Part shown: one piece after another, positions 12,001-20,342 of the stretch
Numbering within the stretch: position 1 is the stretch's first letter
How the letters are laid out: each line of letters starts with the position of its first letter
Origin: Bicyclus anynana
Taxonomy: Eukaryota > Arthropoda > Insecta > Lepidoptera > Nymphalidae
Reading direction: 5' to 3'
Length of the DNA stretch: 64,000 nucleotides
NCBI RefSeq assembly: GCF_947172395.1
Contig: NC_069083.1
Location: 17,640,501-17,704,500, forward strand
Notes under the pieces: model-generated
What the model saw: the letters and a program-made list of their open reading frames with translations, nothing else
Database searches by the model: none
What the model was told of the DNA's origin: nothing
Position numbers and translations under genes: made by a program

Positions 12001-14419
12001 GGTTCGAGCTGCTTAACTACAAAAACCAATTGAGCGTGATATATTTATTTTCTGACTGTATAAGTGCTGTAGGCTCCTTAATGGGACCTCAGCAGCGTCA
12101 CTGGGGATTTTGGGCGAGCGCAGAAGCATCGCCTGGAGGGGTCCGAAAGAAATGGGTGGAAGGTTTCTCTAAGGGTGTCTCCTTTTGGACCTCAACTTGG
12201 TGGGTTATACTGGAAGGATGTTTTGGCCTGAGTGTATTTATTCCTGACGTCCTCTGAATGTGTATGGAGCCTATGTCTGAATGAAGTTCAAAATCGGGGA
12301 AACAGTGTAAAATGGCGGGATAAGGGAGATGAAAGGGAGCTCTCTCCCTTTCATCTCCCTTATCCATATCTTGTTTACTCTCTGATATCCCTCTGGATAT
12401 CAGAGAGTAAACAAGATATACCTAGGAAATAAGAGTAAGAGAGGTATTTTATTTTTATTCTCTTACGAAGACAGGAAAACGGCAGAGAGGAGCATTGGAG
12501 AGGGGAAGACACAGAAGGAGGGATAGAAAGTGATAGAGAGAAAAAAGGAGCTGTCTATCTCCTAGTAAGTAAGAGGGAGAGTTTGGCATAGGAGATTAGA
12601 GAACTGAGGAGGGGAAGATAGTAGTTGCATATACTAATAATCAATATATTGTAAGAACAAACAAATATAATACAGTTTAATGTTAAAGCTTTCTCATCAT
12701 CATCATCATCATCATATCAGCCGATGGACGTCCACTGCAGGACATAGGCCTTTTGTAGGGACTTCCAAACATCACGATACTGAGCCACCTGCATCCAGCG
12801 AATGCTTTCTCATATCTTACCAATTCTTGCACTTCATCTACCCGTCCCTCTCTGGCAGCAGTCAAGAGTTTCCTCTCTCTGTCCCTCCTCTCAGCCAAGC
12901 CTGCAGCCTCTAACAGTCTCTGTACATCTTGTGTTTTGCACACGTCAATTGCTGTCTTGCCTTCACCATTCATTATGTTGACGTCAGCTTTGTAGTTTAG
13001 GAGAAGAATCACTAGCTCCTAAAAAAAATGTATTAGAAATAAATATAAGAATACTTTGTACGGACACACACATATGTAATGCAATATAACATACACACAT
13101 AATAACATGCTGGATTAGCATTTTCGTAATGTTGCCTATGGTAGTCTGTACCTACCCAACTTGAATATAGTTCGGTGGTGGGGAATTGAACATTTTTATT
13201 GTAACATAATTGATGTTAGTAAATTACATTAAACATAAAGTATTTTATTCATATATGAGAACATATACAAAAAATATATAAACATAGTAAAAACATAGGA
13301 TATGGATGATATGGATATGGATATCAAATGTAAGGGTTTGCTGTCAGGAATACGAAAAAAATAGTCACGTGACTTAAATCCAATATGGCGGACGTCCAAG
13401 ATGGCGGCCAGGCTATTTGAAATGCACCCCCATGATATGGGTATCAAATGAAAGGGTTTGCTGTCAGGAATACGAACAATATACAATTGTTATTTTTAGT
13501 GCGTGCCAAAAGTGTGTTTTTTTAGTTTTTTTAAATATACTCAGAGGCACAATTATACGCCCACATTAATATACTCGCATCATAATGAACAGGGCAGATA
13601 ATTGTGCCTCTGAGTATATTATATTTACAAACAAATCTCAGTATTTCTTAAGTTCAACCCATGACCTTTGGATTCAAAGCCAAATAACTGTACCAAAGAG
13701 GCATTTGAGCTACAAATTCCCTCTTCTATTACTGACCCCACAGTGGGAAATGAAATTTAGGCCAAGATATGAATGACGATTGTTTCATTGTACCTCATTC
13801 CCAATAAACGAAGCTTTATGTAAAGCTGTGTCTCCACTGTCGTTGACTTCGTCCACATCTGCCCCCGCATCCATCAGTGCCTCCACCACTTCTTTGTGGC
13901 CAAAATATGTGGCCAGGTGTAATGGTGTCCATCCTAAGTTGCTCTTGGTTTTACCTAAAACACACATAACCTTCATCATCATCATCAATAGCCGGTGGAC
14001 ATCTACTGTGGAATCCTTCATGGACTTTTCAACAAAATGATCTCAAGCATTCAGTGGCTCCCTGCAACCCGCTTGATGTCCTCGGCCCACCTAGAGGGGG
14101 TCAACCAACACTGAGCTTTACGGTGTGGGATTTACTTTGTTTCCTTCTTTTGTAGTGTACAAATAAAGTCTAAATAAATCTTAACAGCTTGTTAGCTGTA
14201 TAAGTCAATAATATTAAGTTGTTATGTATAAATTAAATTCAAAAGTTTGTTAATAATTTAATACCAAATTCCTTTACCTTTACAGTTGATATCCAAAGTT
14301 AGTTTTCCTTCTATTTTCGCGTCTAGAAGTGCTTTAACCATCGACAATTCTCCATGTCTTGCAGAGTACAGAATAGACTCTTCTGCTTCTAAGCTAGGGT
14401 TCTCGGCTTTTGTGGACAT
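1..14419 (-). CDS. OSBPL1A: ORP1-type oxysterol-binding protein-related protein, 3' part beyond left edge
   Basis: Twelve exons read on the minus strand: 14278-14419 (ATG at 14419), 13794-13954, 12821-13018, 11872-12016, 11028-11173, 9770-9979, 7981-8101, 6998-7137, 6383-6493, 865-957, 625-694, 166-285. All joins keep phase, giving about 552 residues before the window ends. Residues 1-215 hold ankyrin repeats (SNLGWTPLHLATYFGHKE, GNTCLHCAAYRGHARVA). Residues about 228-347 form a PH domain (RFEGPLLKRSRFLGWRPIW, then GVLLYYGS). A coiled coil follows (IERNRVLEEALAAL), then an acidic FFAT-like motif (ENFYDVYDDSDDD). Domain order and wording match vertebrate ORP1L, which works on late endosomes with Rab7 and contacts ER VAP proteins through FFAT. 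The sterol-binding ORD must lie left of base 1. The exon 9 acceptor (6493) is the least certain boundary; an alternative is 6463. Exons 5, 6 and 9 carry tandem copies of their 3' ends. Confidence 0.93.
346..520. repeat. Direct repeat, partner at 6013-6143
   Basis: About 130 bp starting ggcgcagtcagtaggagagg and ending in an AT-rich aaaatacaaaaaat stretch is shared nearly base for base with 6013-6143. This copy has a short extra insert around 451-470. It lies in the ORP1 intron between exons 11 and 12, 5.66 kb from its partner in another intron of the same gene. I see no coding capacity. It could be a primer-binding-site/LTR remnant or a duplicated exon-edge block. Confidence 0.8.
985..1345. 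mobile_element. Small inverted-repeat element in ORP1 intron 9
   Basis: Arms of about 75 bp at 985-1060 and 1270-1345 are near-perfect reverse complements (both contain gaacttccaagtgaagttc, itself a short palindrome). The central 1061-1190 segment is repeated in reverse complement at 5781-5890, and the stretch at about 1340-1385 matches the reverse complement of 5895-5940. This is a foldback-like structure; there is no transposase ORF. Confidence 0.75.
3015..3135 (+). mobile_element. Fragment of tRNA-derived SINE
   Basis: The stretch runs from ttttccagtgtctgg to acccataacacgaggtatgc. It matches the central body of the more complete SINE at 8186-8480 in opposite orientation and lacks the tRNA-like head. 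Confidence 0.6.
4915..5455. repeat. Diverged tandem repeats, period about 175-186 bp
   Basis: Units begin ttggagtaggtattatgg near 4918, 5094 and 5280. Each continues with an aactcgcagttaatcc motif and a ccaccattatccttgaa-type motif, followed by an AT-rich tail; a shortened fourth unit lies near 5400. They belong to the interior of the 5-kb inverted-repeat element in ORP1 intron 9. No coding reading was recognised. Confidence 0.8.
6235..6425 (-). repeat. Duplicated 3' edge of ORP1 exon 9 plus flanking intron
   Basis: The segment 6353-6425 contains the end of exon 9 (codons for RDRDKHALATQ) and its donor at 6382, followed in the sense direction by a block ending in tggcgcagtcagtaggag on the plus strand. 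A diverged copy of the same exon tail and block begins 118 bp away at 6235. More distant copies of the block, each followed by a weakly exon-like stretch, lie at 6013-6143 and 346-520; those two are almost identical over about 130 bp. The shared block also resembles the tRNA-Ser-type primer binding site of some Ty3/Gypsy elements, so an LTR-element origin cannot be excluded. Confidence 0.7.
7434..7570. repeat. GGTAGG-type microsatellite
   Basis: Irregular repeats of ggtagggg/ggtagg in ORP1 intron 7, between exon 8 (7137) and exon 7 (7981). A complementary ccctac array lies at 44865-44970. The unit differs from the insect telomere repeat TTAGG, so this is a simple-sequence tract, probably attached to a dispersed element. 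Confidence 0.85.
8186..8480 (-). mobile_element. tRNA-derived SINE, Lepidoptera type
   Basis: On the minus strand it starts with a tRNA-like head (ggccgcgtggcgcagtgag, then a degenerate B box ttcgattccc), continues through a body containing cactggaaaacaccc and acccataacac in complement, and ends in an (aaat)n tail near 8186. It lies in ORP1 intron 6 just upstream of exon 7. This layout is that of a tRNA-derived SINE familiar from butterfly and moth genomes; the family name is not certain. Confidence 0.8.
8840..9200. repeat. Degenerate short repeats in ORP1 intron 6
   Basis: Loosely repeated 25-60-bp motifs of the form tgaccatacaaatattgtatggaac recur at least six times with heavy divergence and trail into the tandem exon-edge array beginning at 9368. 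They look like old tandem duplications. No coding reading was found. Confidence 0.55.
9368..9845 (-). repeat. 105-bp tandem array copying the 3' end of ORP1 exon 6
   Basis: The last 74 bp of exon 6 (from the VNFSDGD codons to HACRQ) plus about 31 bp of following intron repeats in direct tandem. Splice-donor sequences (CAG|GTGAG) end copies at 9770 (parental exon), 9665, 9560, 9455 and 9373. The first four are spaced exactly 105 bp, or 35 codons, so unspliced read-through stays open. The last copy is shortened by an internal deletion that shifts frame. One unit differs by only about one base from its neighbours, so the array is young. Each 31-bp spacer starts GTGAG and ends CTACAG, so every unit carries a donor and an acceptor-like site. 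Confidence 0.95.
10100..10440 (+). mobile_element. Dispersed repeat, relatives at 35095-35340 and 56090-56165
   Basis: The sequence gcgttagtgattttgtg…taattattg…cata and a later block (cctgctcgaggcgtttcctctaccacaaaat, then cactgtcgctgctacc) recur at 35095-35340 inside ARMC3 and partly at 56090-56165 inside gliotactin. No ORF was found. The arrangement would fit an LTR or 5' leader of a retroelement, but this is not proven. Confidence 0.6.
10630..11062 (-). repeat. 143-bp tandem triplication over the 3' end of ORP1 exon 5
   Basis: Three direct copies with 143-bp spacing. The rightmost contains the real end of exon 5 (…GGAGACCTATATGG followed by donor gtaatg at 11027). The other two repeat the exon tail and donor region, with equivalent junctions at 10884 (gtaatg) and 10741 (gttatg). 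Between them lies an intronic stretch containing a cagcagcag motif and a tcctccgg motif. The extra copies sit in the intron on the sense-downstream side of the exon and differ from the parent by scattered substitutions. Confidence 0.9.
11460..11785 (+). mobile_element. tRNA-derived SINE, family 1
   Basis: A tRNA-like head (cgtggcgcagttgtatgcgc, B box gggttcgatcccc) is followed by a body with ggccgtggctagttgcc, gaaaccgaaaggggtgtgg and caagggctaacttgt and a short A-rich tail. Other copies lie at 51236-51515 (plus), 61695-62028 (minus) and, truncated, 63033-63240. It sits in ORP1 intron 4. Confidence 0.88.
12318..12365. repeat. Perfect 21-bp-arm hairpin
   Basis: Arms 12318-12338 and 12345-12365 are exact reverse complements with a 6-nt spacer. 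It abuts a second perfect hairpin at 12366-12419, in ORP1 intron 3. There is no coding content. Confidence 0.97.
12366..12419. repeat. Perfect 25-bp-arm hairpin
   Basis: Arms 12366-12390 and 12395-12419 are exact reverse complements with a 4-nt spacer (ctct). It begins at the base after the preceding hairpin ends and is unrelated to it in sequence. Confidence 0.97.
12690..12805 (+). repeat. Dispersed (cat)n / gatggacgtccactgcagg repeat
   Basis: A (cat)n run is followed by cagccgatggacgtccactg, a ggacttccaaacatcacgat block and ctgagccacctgcatccagc. Related copies or fragments occur at about 13970-14105, 26795-26890, 32690-32815 (minus), 45540-45615 and 45780-45860. The repeat is very common in lepidopteran introns and its origin is unclear to me. 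Confidence 0.75.
13290..13485. repeat. Intronic dispersed repeat with internal duplication
   Basis: The motif ggatatcaaatg-aagggtttgctgtcaggaatacga occurs twice (about 13318 and 13438), flanking tccaatatggcggacgtcc. It lies in ORP1 intron 2 between exons 3 and 2. No ORF with coding character was found, so it is probably a transposon fragment. Confidence 0.6.
13534..13620. mobile_element. Short inverted-repeat (MITE-like) element
   Basis: About 22-bp reverse-complement ends (aatatactcagaggcacaat and its mirror) enclose about 40 bp in ORP1 intron 2. It is too short to code. Confidence 0.8.
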
Positions 14420-15059
14420 TTTAGAGCTATAATTCTCCTCTCCTCTAAATCAACTATCTTGAGTCAGTACATTTGTAATTTTATACAGATGTAATCTGTT
14501 GTCGCATTACATTAACCGCCGTGTGGCCTGATCAGGAATATCATATTCGCAACCTTGCAAAGTGGAGGTTATTATGAATACTCTTACTGTAGTAAATATA
14601 TGGTAAAAACAACAATAAATAATTAAGCAAACAATATTTGCGCTTTGCGGAATGCGGATTGCGGATCGCAGATGCGAATCGCAAATTTGCGAATTTTGAC
14701 AGCCAATATGACAATGACAGACGTGACAACACCCGCCGCCCGACAATGGCTACGTTTCAATTTTCACATACTAACGATAGCGCAAACAAATATTTTTCAA
14801 ATTTTTCTTATGTAGGATTGGTTCATAAGTAGGATATAAGGTAGGATTTTTTTTAACAGAACGAATATTCATGGTCATTTGTGGTTATTTGGCAAACTTG
14901 GACCAAACTTGGACACTGTGCATGTTCCTGTTTACGTAACCACAATTTAAAACTAATTTTGACGTACGTCGTACATATTCTGTTTCGTTTCGATTTGACA
15001 TTCGTTTTATTTGTTTACAAACATCATTTTTTGATTTTAGTCAAATAAATGCATAATTT
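14420..15059. promoter_or_regulatory. Divergent upstream region between ORP1-type and zinc-finger genes
   Basis: This 640-bp stretch separates two start codons facing away from each other, so it should hold both promoters and 5' leaders. The only striking feature is 14639-14700, a run of diverged gcggat/gcgaat words (tgcggattgcggatcgcag, then gcgaatcgcaaatttgcg). No TATA box was pinned down, and transcription starts cannot be placed from sequence alone. Confidence 0.5.
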
Positions 15060-18000
15060 TTGCGGTTAAATATTAAAGAAATGGACGACAACGTGCAAAA
15101 CTGTTGCCGTATATGCTTGGATGTAGAAACTAGGCATGTCTCTATAGTGGAAGACTCTATAATAAGCATGCACATAAAATCGTGTCTTCCAATCAATGTA
15201 TCTATGAGTGACGACCTTCCCAAGTTTATATGCGAGTCCTGTGTATCACAGTTGAACGAGTTTTATAATTTCCAACTGAATGCCCGCTGTTCGCAAGATT
15301 GGTTAGAGTCGTCACTACAGGAGAAGTCGAAGAAATGTGCAGAATCCAAAACTCAAGTCCATCCGCTTCCGGATTCGGAATACAACTCCGATTCATTACT
15401 GGAGTTCTTAAATAACACCGAAAACATCGAGGAGTATTTAAACAACTTAGGTAAGTTTATATATTTATAATAAATATATAATGTGAACCATTTTGTATAG
15501 ATATTTTGCTTTTTGTGAGAGAACTTGTCTGGGGCAACAATGTTTATTCCTGCCAGGGAAGATTGCTATTGTGAATAGCAATCTTATCTGTAAATAATAA
15601 TAAAATACTTGCTAGTAACAGGCATTTTAGTATATGGCATAGTTGTTAAGCCTTTGATTGATTGGCGTAGTAAAGAATATTTTAAGATAATTTTCTAGAG
15701 AGTATGCCCTGAGTGCTGTGATAGCCCAGTGGTTATGATCAGATATGCCTCAGATTCTACAGGGTGTGGGTTCGAATCTGGACTGGGGCATGCACCTCTA
15801 AATTTTCAGCACTGCATTTTAAGAAATTAAATATCACGAGTCTCAAACGGAGGAACGTGAGGAAACCTGAGTATTTTCTTAATTCTCAGCATGTGTGAAG
15901 TCTGCCAATCCGCATTGGGCCAGCCTGGTGTACTATTGGCCTAACCCCTCGCATTCTGAGAAGAGATTAGAGCTCAGCCGAATATGGGTTGACACTGAAA
16001 ATATCCTATGATCAGTTGTTTGCTCAATCAATCATTATTTAGTGATAAGAGTAAAGACTGGGTGTGAGCCTGGTTACATAGTTATTTTTTGTGTGACATA
16101 TACATATTTAGTATAATTTCACAGGTAAAGAAGACATACCATCCATAGTAAACATGTTAGATAGAACTGTAGCAACCGAGGCAACTAAATTCAACAACTG
16201 CAAATCAATTAAACAGCTGAGCCCAAAAAAGAAAGAATTACCTACTAAAACACAGAAAACAAAAATGGACATTGACATTTTAGATTCAGATATGAATATA
16301 GTTAAGGAGTTAATGAAGAAAGCAGTGCCAAGGAGTGAAATGAAAAGCATTGAGAAGCTATCATGCTTTGCTTGCAAAACAAAATTGGATACAATACAAA
16401 CACTGTCACACCATTTAAGCATATGTGATAATGCATTAAGAACATGTGTGTATTGCAATATATTATTTGATTCTAAGCAGAAAATGAGAGAACACACACT
16501 AACACACTCTGGCATAACACCACTTACATGTAACTGTGGTAAAAGATTTGATACCAGAGACAAATTGTTAAGACATTGCAAGAGTTGTGAAATAGATCAC
16601 ATTTCGTCTATGGGTTTTGTTTATTCTTGTAAGCAATGTGGAGTGACATTTAACGAAAGGTTCCAATTGTATAAGCATGCCAAGGAACATGTAAGGAAGG
16701 CTGAAGAAAGGATTTGTGATATTTGCGGGCACACATTTGTCAGTGAAGATGCTTTGGCAAAACACAGGAAAGAGGAACATGAGAAACAAAACAATTTGCT
16801 ATACAGGTATTTATAATGCATATGTTACAATGATTTTTTTGTAAAAATTATAATTAGGTCATGAAAACTGTGAGTGCCGTGATAGCTCAGTGGATATGAC
16901 CTCTGCCTCAGAATATGGGTTTGAATCTAGAAACGGTGAAGGAAAAATATTGTGAGAGAATTTTCTTAATTCTCTGTGTGGATGAACTGTGAAGTCTGGT
17001 AGTCTGCATTGGGCCAGCATAATGGACTCTTGGCCTAACCCCTCTCATTCTGAGAGGAGATTTGAGCTCAGCAGTGAGCTGAATATGGGTTGATAATGAT
17101 GACGAAGAATGAAAACTGATGGATGGAATTTACCTTTTTGGAGCTTAATTCTACCAATAGGCTGTTAAAGTAATCAATTATTTTTAATACCACTTCTTCT
17201 TCTTCTTCTTTCTTCTGGGCCGTTTCCGCACTTAGCCAAGTGTTTGGCCGTTGTGCGTGGGTCCCTTGGTGTAGGTTCCCGCTGGATTTATTCCATCCAG
17301 CCGAGCTCGCTCCAGAAGCTTAGCAGGCCGCCCAGGTCGCCGATAGCCTCATGGAGTGTCGCTGTGGAGCCAATGTAGGTTGCTCGTTGTTCCGTTACGC
17401 CTCTGCAACTGAGCATAACGTGTAGCGGTGTCTCGTCCTCCTCCATGCAGGCTCTGCACAGAGGACTGTCGGTCAAACCTAGAATTGAAAGGTGTTTGTT
17501 TAGCGGGCAGTGACCTGTTATTAGGCCAACTACTGTTCTCAGCTTGTCTCGTGTGAGGTTCATAAGTTTCTTTGTTATCCTTGGGTCGAGGCCTGGGAGT
17601 GCCTCTTTTTAACCGACTTCCAAAAAGGAGGAGGTTCTACGTTCGGCTGTATGTATGTTTTTTTTTTTTTTTTTTTGTATGTCTACATGTGGTATACCAC
17701 TTCTGGAATGTTCAATATCTAAATAGCTAAAGGACCCAAACCAATCATTTGTGCTCAACTCAAGTAGTAAAGACAAAAGTCTAGCCAACAAAAATATTGT
17801 AGTCACACACAGGTGCTCATTAAAAATATGTGTGTATTAAAATAACAATAAATATTTAATGTATATCTTCCAGATGTAAGGTATGCAGTTTCACATCGCC
17901 AGATCGCAAGAAAATATTCTGCCACGTACAAAAACACACACAGACTAAAAAATCTATAAAACATTTGTGCGAATCGTGTGGCCGTATATGCGCCAACCAA

Positions 18001-18186
18001 TCATCTCTAAGGAATCATCTACTCCAGCACACACCAAGAACTCATAAATGTCATATTTGTCATAAAGGATTTGCAGATGAGAAAACAAAAGAAGAACATG
18101 TGTTGGAACACATAGAGATGGTCATGTGCGAAAAGTGCGGCCAATCTGTAAATAGTTATAAATTGGCTGAACATTCTTGTTTGTAA
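15060..18186 (+). CDS. ZAD-type C2H2 zinc-finger protein
   Basis: Three exons: 15060-15450, 16125-16806 and 17874-18186 (TAA), joined in phase, give 461 residues; starting at the second ATG (15081) gives 454. The N-terminus is a ZAD domain: CCRICLDVET near residues 14-23 and CESC near residue 60 supply the four zinc-binding cysteines. After an acidic/serine-rich linker come about nine C2H2-like fingers, five in exon 2 (for example CKQCGVTF…HAKEH, CDICGHTF…HRKEEH) and four in exon 3 (CESCGRICANQSSLRNHLLQH region, CHICHKGF, CEKCGQSV). Some fingers are irregular: CNCG has only one residue between its cysteines and the last ends H…C. ZAD proteins are an insect-expanded group of nuclear DNA-binding regulators that dimerise through ZAD. 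The target is unknown. Introns 1 and 2 hold SINEs and a LINE fragment. Confidence 0.9.
15559..15585. repeat. Perfect 12-bp-arm hairpin in zinc-finger intron 1
   Basis: aagattgctatt and its exact reverse complement flank gtg, 108 bp inside the intron. Short but perfect; it could be a chance or terminator-like fold. Confidence 0.85.
15714..16005 (+). mobile_element. tRNA-derived SINE, family 2
   Basis: The head gtgatagcccagtggttatg with B-box-like gggttcgaatctgg is followed by a body with ttaagaaattaaatatcacg, cttaattctcagc…gtgtgaagtctgcc and ggcctaacccctc, ending gaatatgggttgac. This family is typical of noctuid and other moths. Other copies: 16875-17104, 22255-22380 (fragment), 33580-33825 (minus), 36436-36748, 57458-57705, 62740-63030 (minus). 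Confidence 0.88.
16875..17104 (+). mobile_element. tRNA-derived SINE, family 2, internally shortened
   Basis: The head gtgccgtgatagctcagtgg and end gaatatgggttgataatgatg match family 2. The central section between the B box and the gaaggaaaa motif is shortened. It lies in intron 2 of the zinc-finger gene. Confidence 0.82.
17215..17610 (-). pseudogene. 3' end of a non-LTR retrotransposon (Jockey/R1-like)
   Basis: On the minus strand 17288-17563 reads LTRDKLRTVVGLITGHCPLN, then C-x2-C…H…C (CRACMEEDETPLHVMLSC). This is the cysteine/histidine cluster that ends many insect LINE polyproteins after RNase H. Only the terminal ~90 residues remain. Beyond it (17611-17700) is a taaccgacttcc…T-rich fragment common in moth repeats. 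It lies within intron 2 of the zinc-finger gene. Confidence 0.7.
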
Positions 18187-18323
18187 CCATTGGCCAATTA
18201 TGTTTGTCACATTGAAAATAAGTATAATTACTATGGAGTTTAGTAGATAGTAAATGGTTTAACTTATTGACTTATGGCCATTAAGAATCTATCACTAGTT
18301 GAGCCCTATGGATAGAAATAATA

Positions 18324-19588
18324 GGGGTTAAAGTATGAAATTGCCGTTTTATTGCAATAGGTTTTTTGAATTGACATAGAATCTTCATGGTTTGAGGTTT
18401 TCGAATGAAACCTTTTTCAAATGGTTACTATGATGGTTCTTTTTTTTAAAAATGTGAAACATTTGAATATCGGCTTTCAATTGTTTTTGTTATTCAATTT
18501 AGACAAGAAAGATGGATACTGCGAAAATTCGAGTGATTTTTGAATACGAGTTCCGACGCGGAACTAACGCGGCAGAAACAGCCCGCAATATCAATGCTGC
18601 GTTTGGAGAGGGGTCTACTAATGAACGCACCGTGCGATTTTGGTTTAAACGCTTTCGTGATGGAAATTTCGACCTTAAGAATGAGGAAGACCGCCCACAC
18701 AGGTGAATTAAGAGAGATAGTGGAAGCCGATCCTAGTCAAACTACCCAGGAATTAGCGGCATGGTTTAACGTTACCTTACCCACAATTTTGACTCACTTG
18801 CGTCAAATCAATAAAATAAAAAAATACGAAAAATGGGTGCCTCATGATTTGACTGATCTGCAGAAAGAAACGCGTGTTGAAACTTGTGTTGCCTTGTTGA
18901 CCCGGTACAGAAATGAAGGAATATTGGATCGAATTGTAACATGTGATGAAAAGTGGATTCTTTATGATAACCGGAAAAGAAAAATGCAATGGCAGACCCC
19001 AGGTCAAATGCCACAACAGTGTCCTAAAGCAAAACTTACCAATAAAAAGGTAATGGTAACTGTTTGGTGGTCTCAGCATGGTGTTATTCACTATAGTTTT
19101 CTCCGATCTGGTCAAGCAATAACGGCAGATGTCTATTGTGCCGAACTCCGAACCATGTTGACAAAACTAGCAGTTAAACAGCCCCGACTCATGAATCGAC
19201 CTTTACCATTATTGCTCCACGACAACGCGAGACCTCATACAGCACGAGAAACCATTTTAACCCTTCAGGAACTGCAGTTAGAAACTATTCGTCATCCTCC
19301 GTATTCACCAGACCTTGCTCCAACGGACTACCATTTTTTTCGTGATTTGGACAATTATCTACGTGACAAGAAGTTTTCTTCCCAGGAGGCAGTACAAAAT
19401 GCTTTCACACAGTCTGTGCAGTCTAGATCGTCAGAGTTCTATCGCAAAGGCATTAATGACCTTTCCATTAGATGGCAGCAATGTATAGATAATAATGGCA
19501 ACTATTTTGATTGAATAAATTTGGTAAAAATTAAAAAATAAACAATTTAGATTTTCAGTACAAATCGGCAATTTCATACTTTAACCCC
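18324..19588 (+). mobile_element. mariner DNA transposon
   Basis: Terminal inverted repeats start GGGGTTAAAGTATGAAATTG at 18324 and their reverse complement ends at 19588. They are flanked by TA on both sides (18322-18323, 19589-19590), the target duplication expected for mariner. The 1265-bp length fits a full-size element. It lies about 140 bp 3' of the zinc-finger gene's stop, in the same orientation. Confidence 0.93.
18512..19514 (+). pseudogene. mariner transposase, frameshifted
   Basis: Frame 1 (18512-18706) encodes the N-terminal helix-turn-helix region and stops at TGA. The rest continues in another frame to TGA at 19514, with MRQ…-type core WVPHDLTD, first catalytic Asp in TCDEKWILYDN, second in LLHDNARPHTA and third in YSPDLAPTDYHFF. 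There are 34 residues between the second and third Asp (DD34D, mariner). The break lies near 18695-18710. All catalytic positions survive, but one reading frame does not, so this copy should not make transposase by itself. Confidence 0.92.
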
Positions 19589-19590
19589 TA

Positions 19591-20342
19591 ATAACCTAAC
19601 TATCTATAAACAGTGTGGCTTCATATAGATAAAATAGATACCTACAGAGATACAGTCCCAAATAATAGAAAAATAAGATTTTACATTAGGACTGATAATT
19701 TCACATTTAAGGTCATGATTAGAGTCGCCGCAGGAACTAAATGAAACTTCGTCAAAAGAGGTAACATTAGAATATGCATCGAACGATACTCAAACCAACG
19801 TAACATCGAAACGAATCCAACATACTGTCTGATGGGAAATTGAAAGCTGGCAACCAAAAGCAAACATGGACGTTAGCTTTGCTATTGTATCAAACCAGTA
19901 TCGGGATACTGTACTAATAGCAATAGTATATTCCAATAAGGGATAGATGTTGCGAAGTACAATGTCTTCATACTACTAATGCGAGAGGTTATCTCCCTTA
20001 GGATACCGTCTTGCGGACTATGCTCTTACTTATTAAGTGTGAAATGACTAGTGACTTATACCCTCATTTTTAATTTGTTTTTTGGTAAATAGTGCTCATC
20101 AAGAAAGGCTGTAGTATAAGTACTCTTTGAAAATGAGAACAATAAACAATACGACTGTTAACAAATTCATTTATTAATTATTATCATTATAATAAAACTT
20201 AATATCCTCAACTAGTAAGTAGAGGAAACAGTTATTAAATAAACACTAAACAACTCTGAAATATATCAACGAAAACGGAAAATAGTGAGAAAACAAATAA
20301 AAAAGTCTTCATTTTGATCTTGCAATAACAATTTGTGTTCAT
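19591..20342. other. Intergenic region between mariner and SDR 3' end
   Basis: No coding exon was recognised. A stretch at 20035-20135 (tgtgaaatgact…ttataccctcattttt…aatttgtt) recurs at 56818-56905, so it is a dispersed repeat. TTTATT at about 20168, on the minus strand AATAAA, is a reasonable polyadenylation signal for the SDR gene, whose stop is at 20343. Confidence 0.5.

Noticed and set aside
16108..16581. Minus-strand 157-codon ORF
   Set aside because: Antisense of zinc-finger exon 2.
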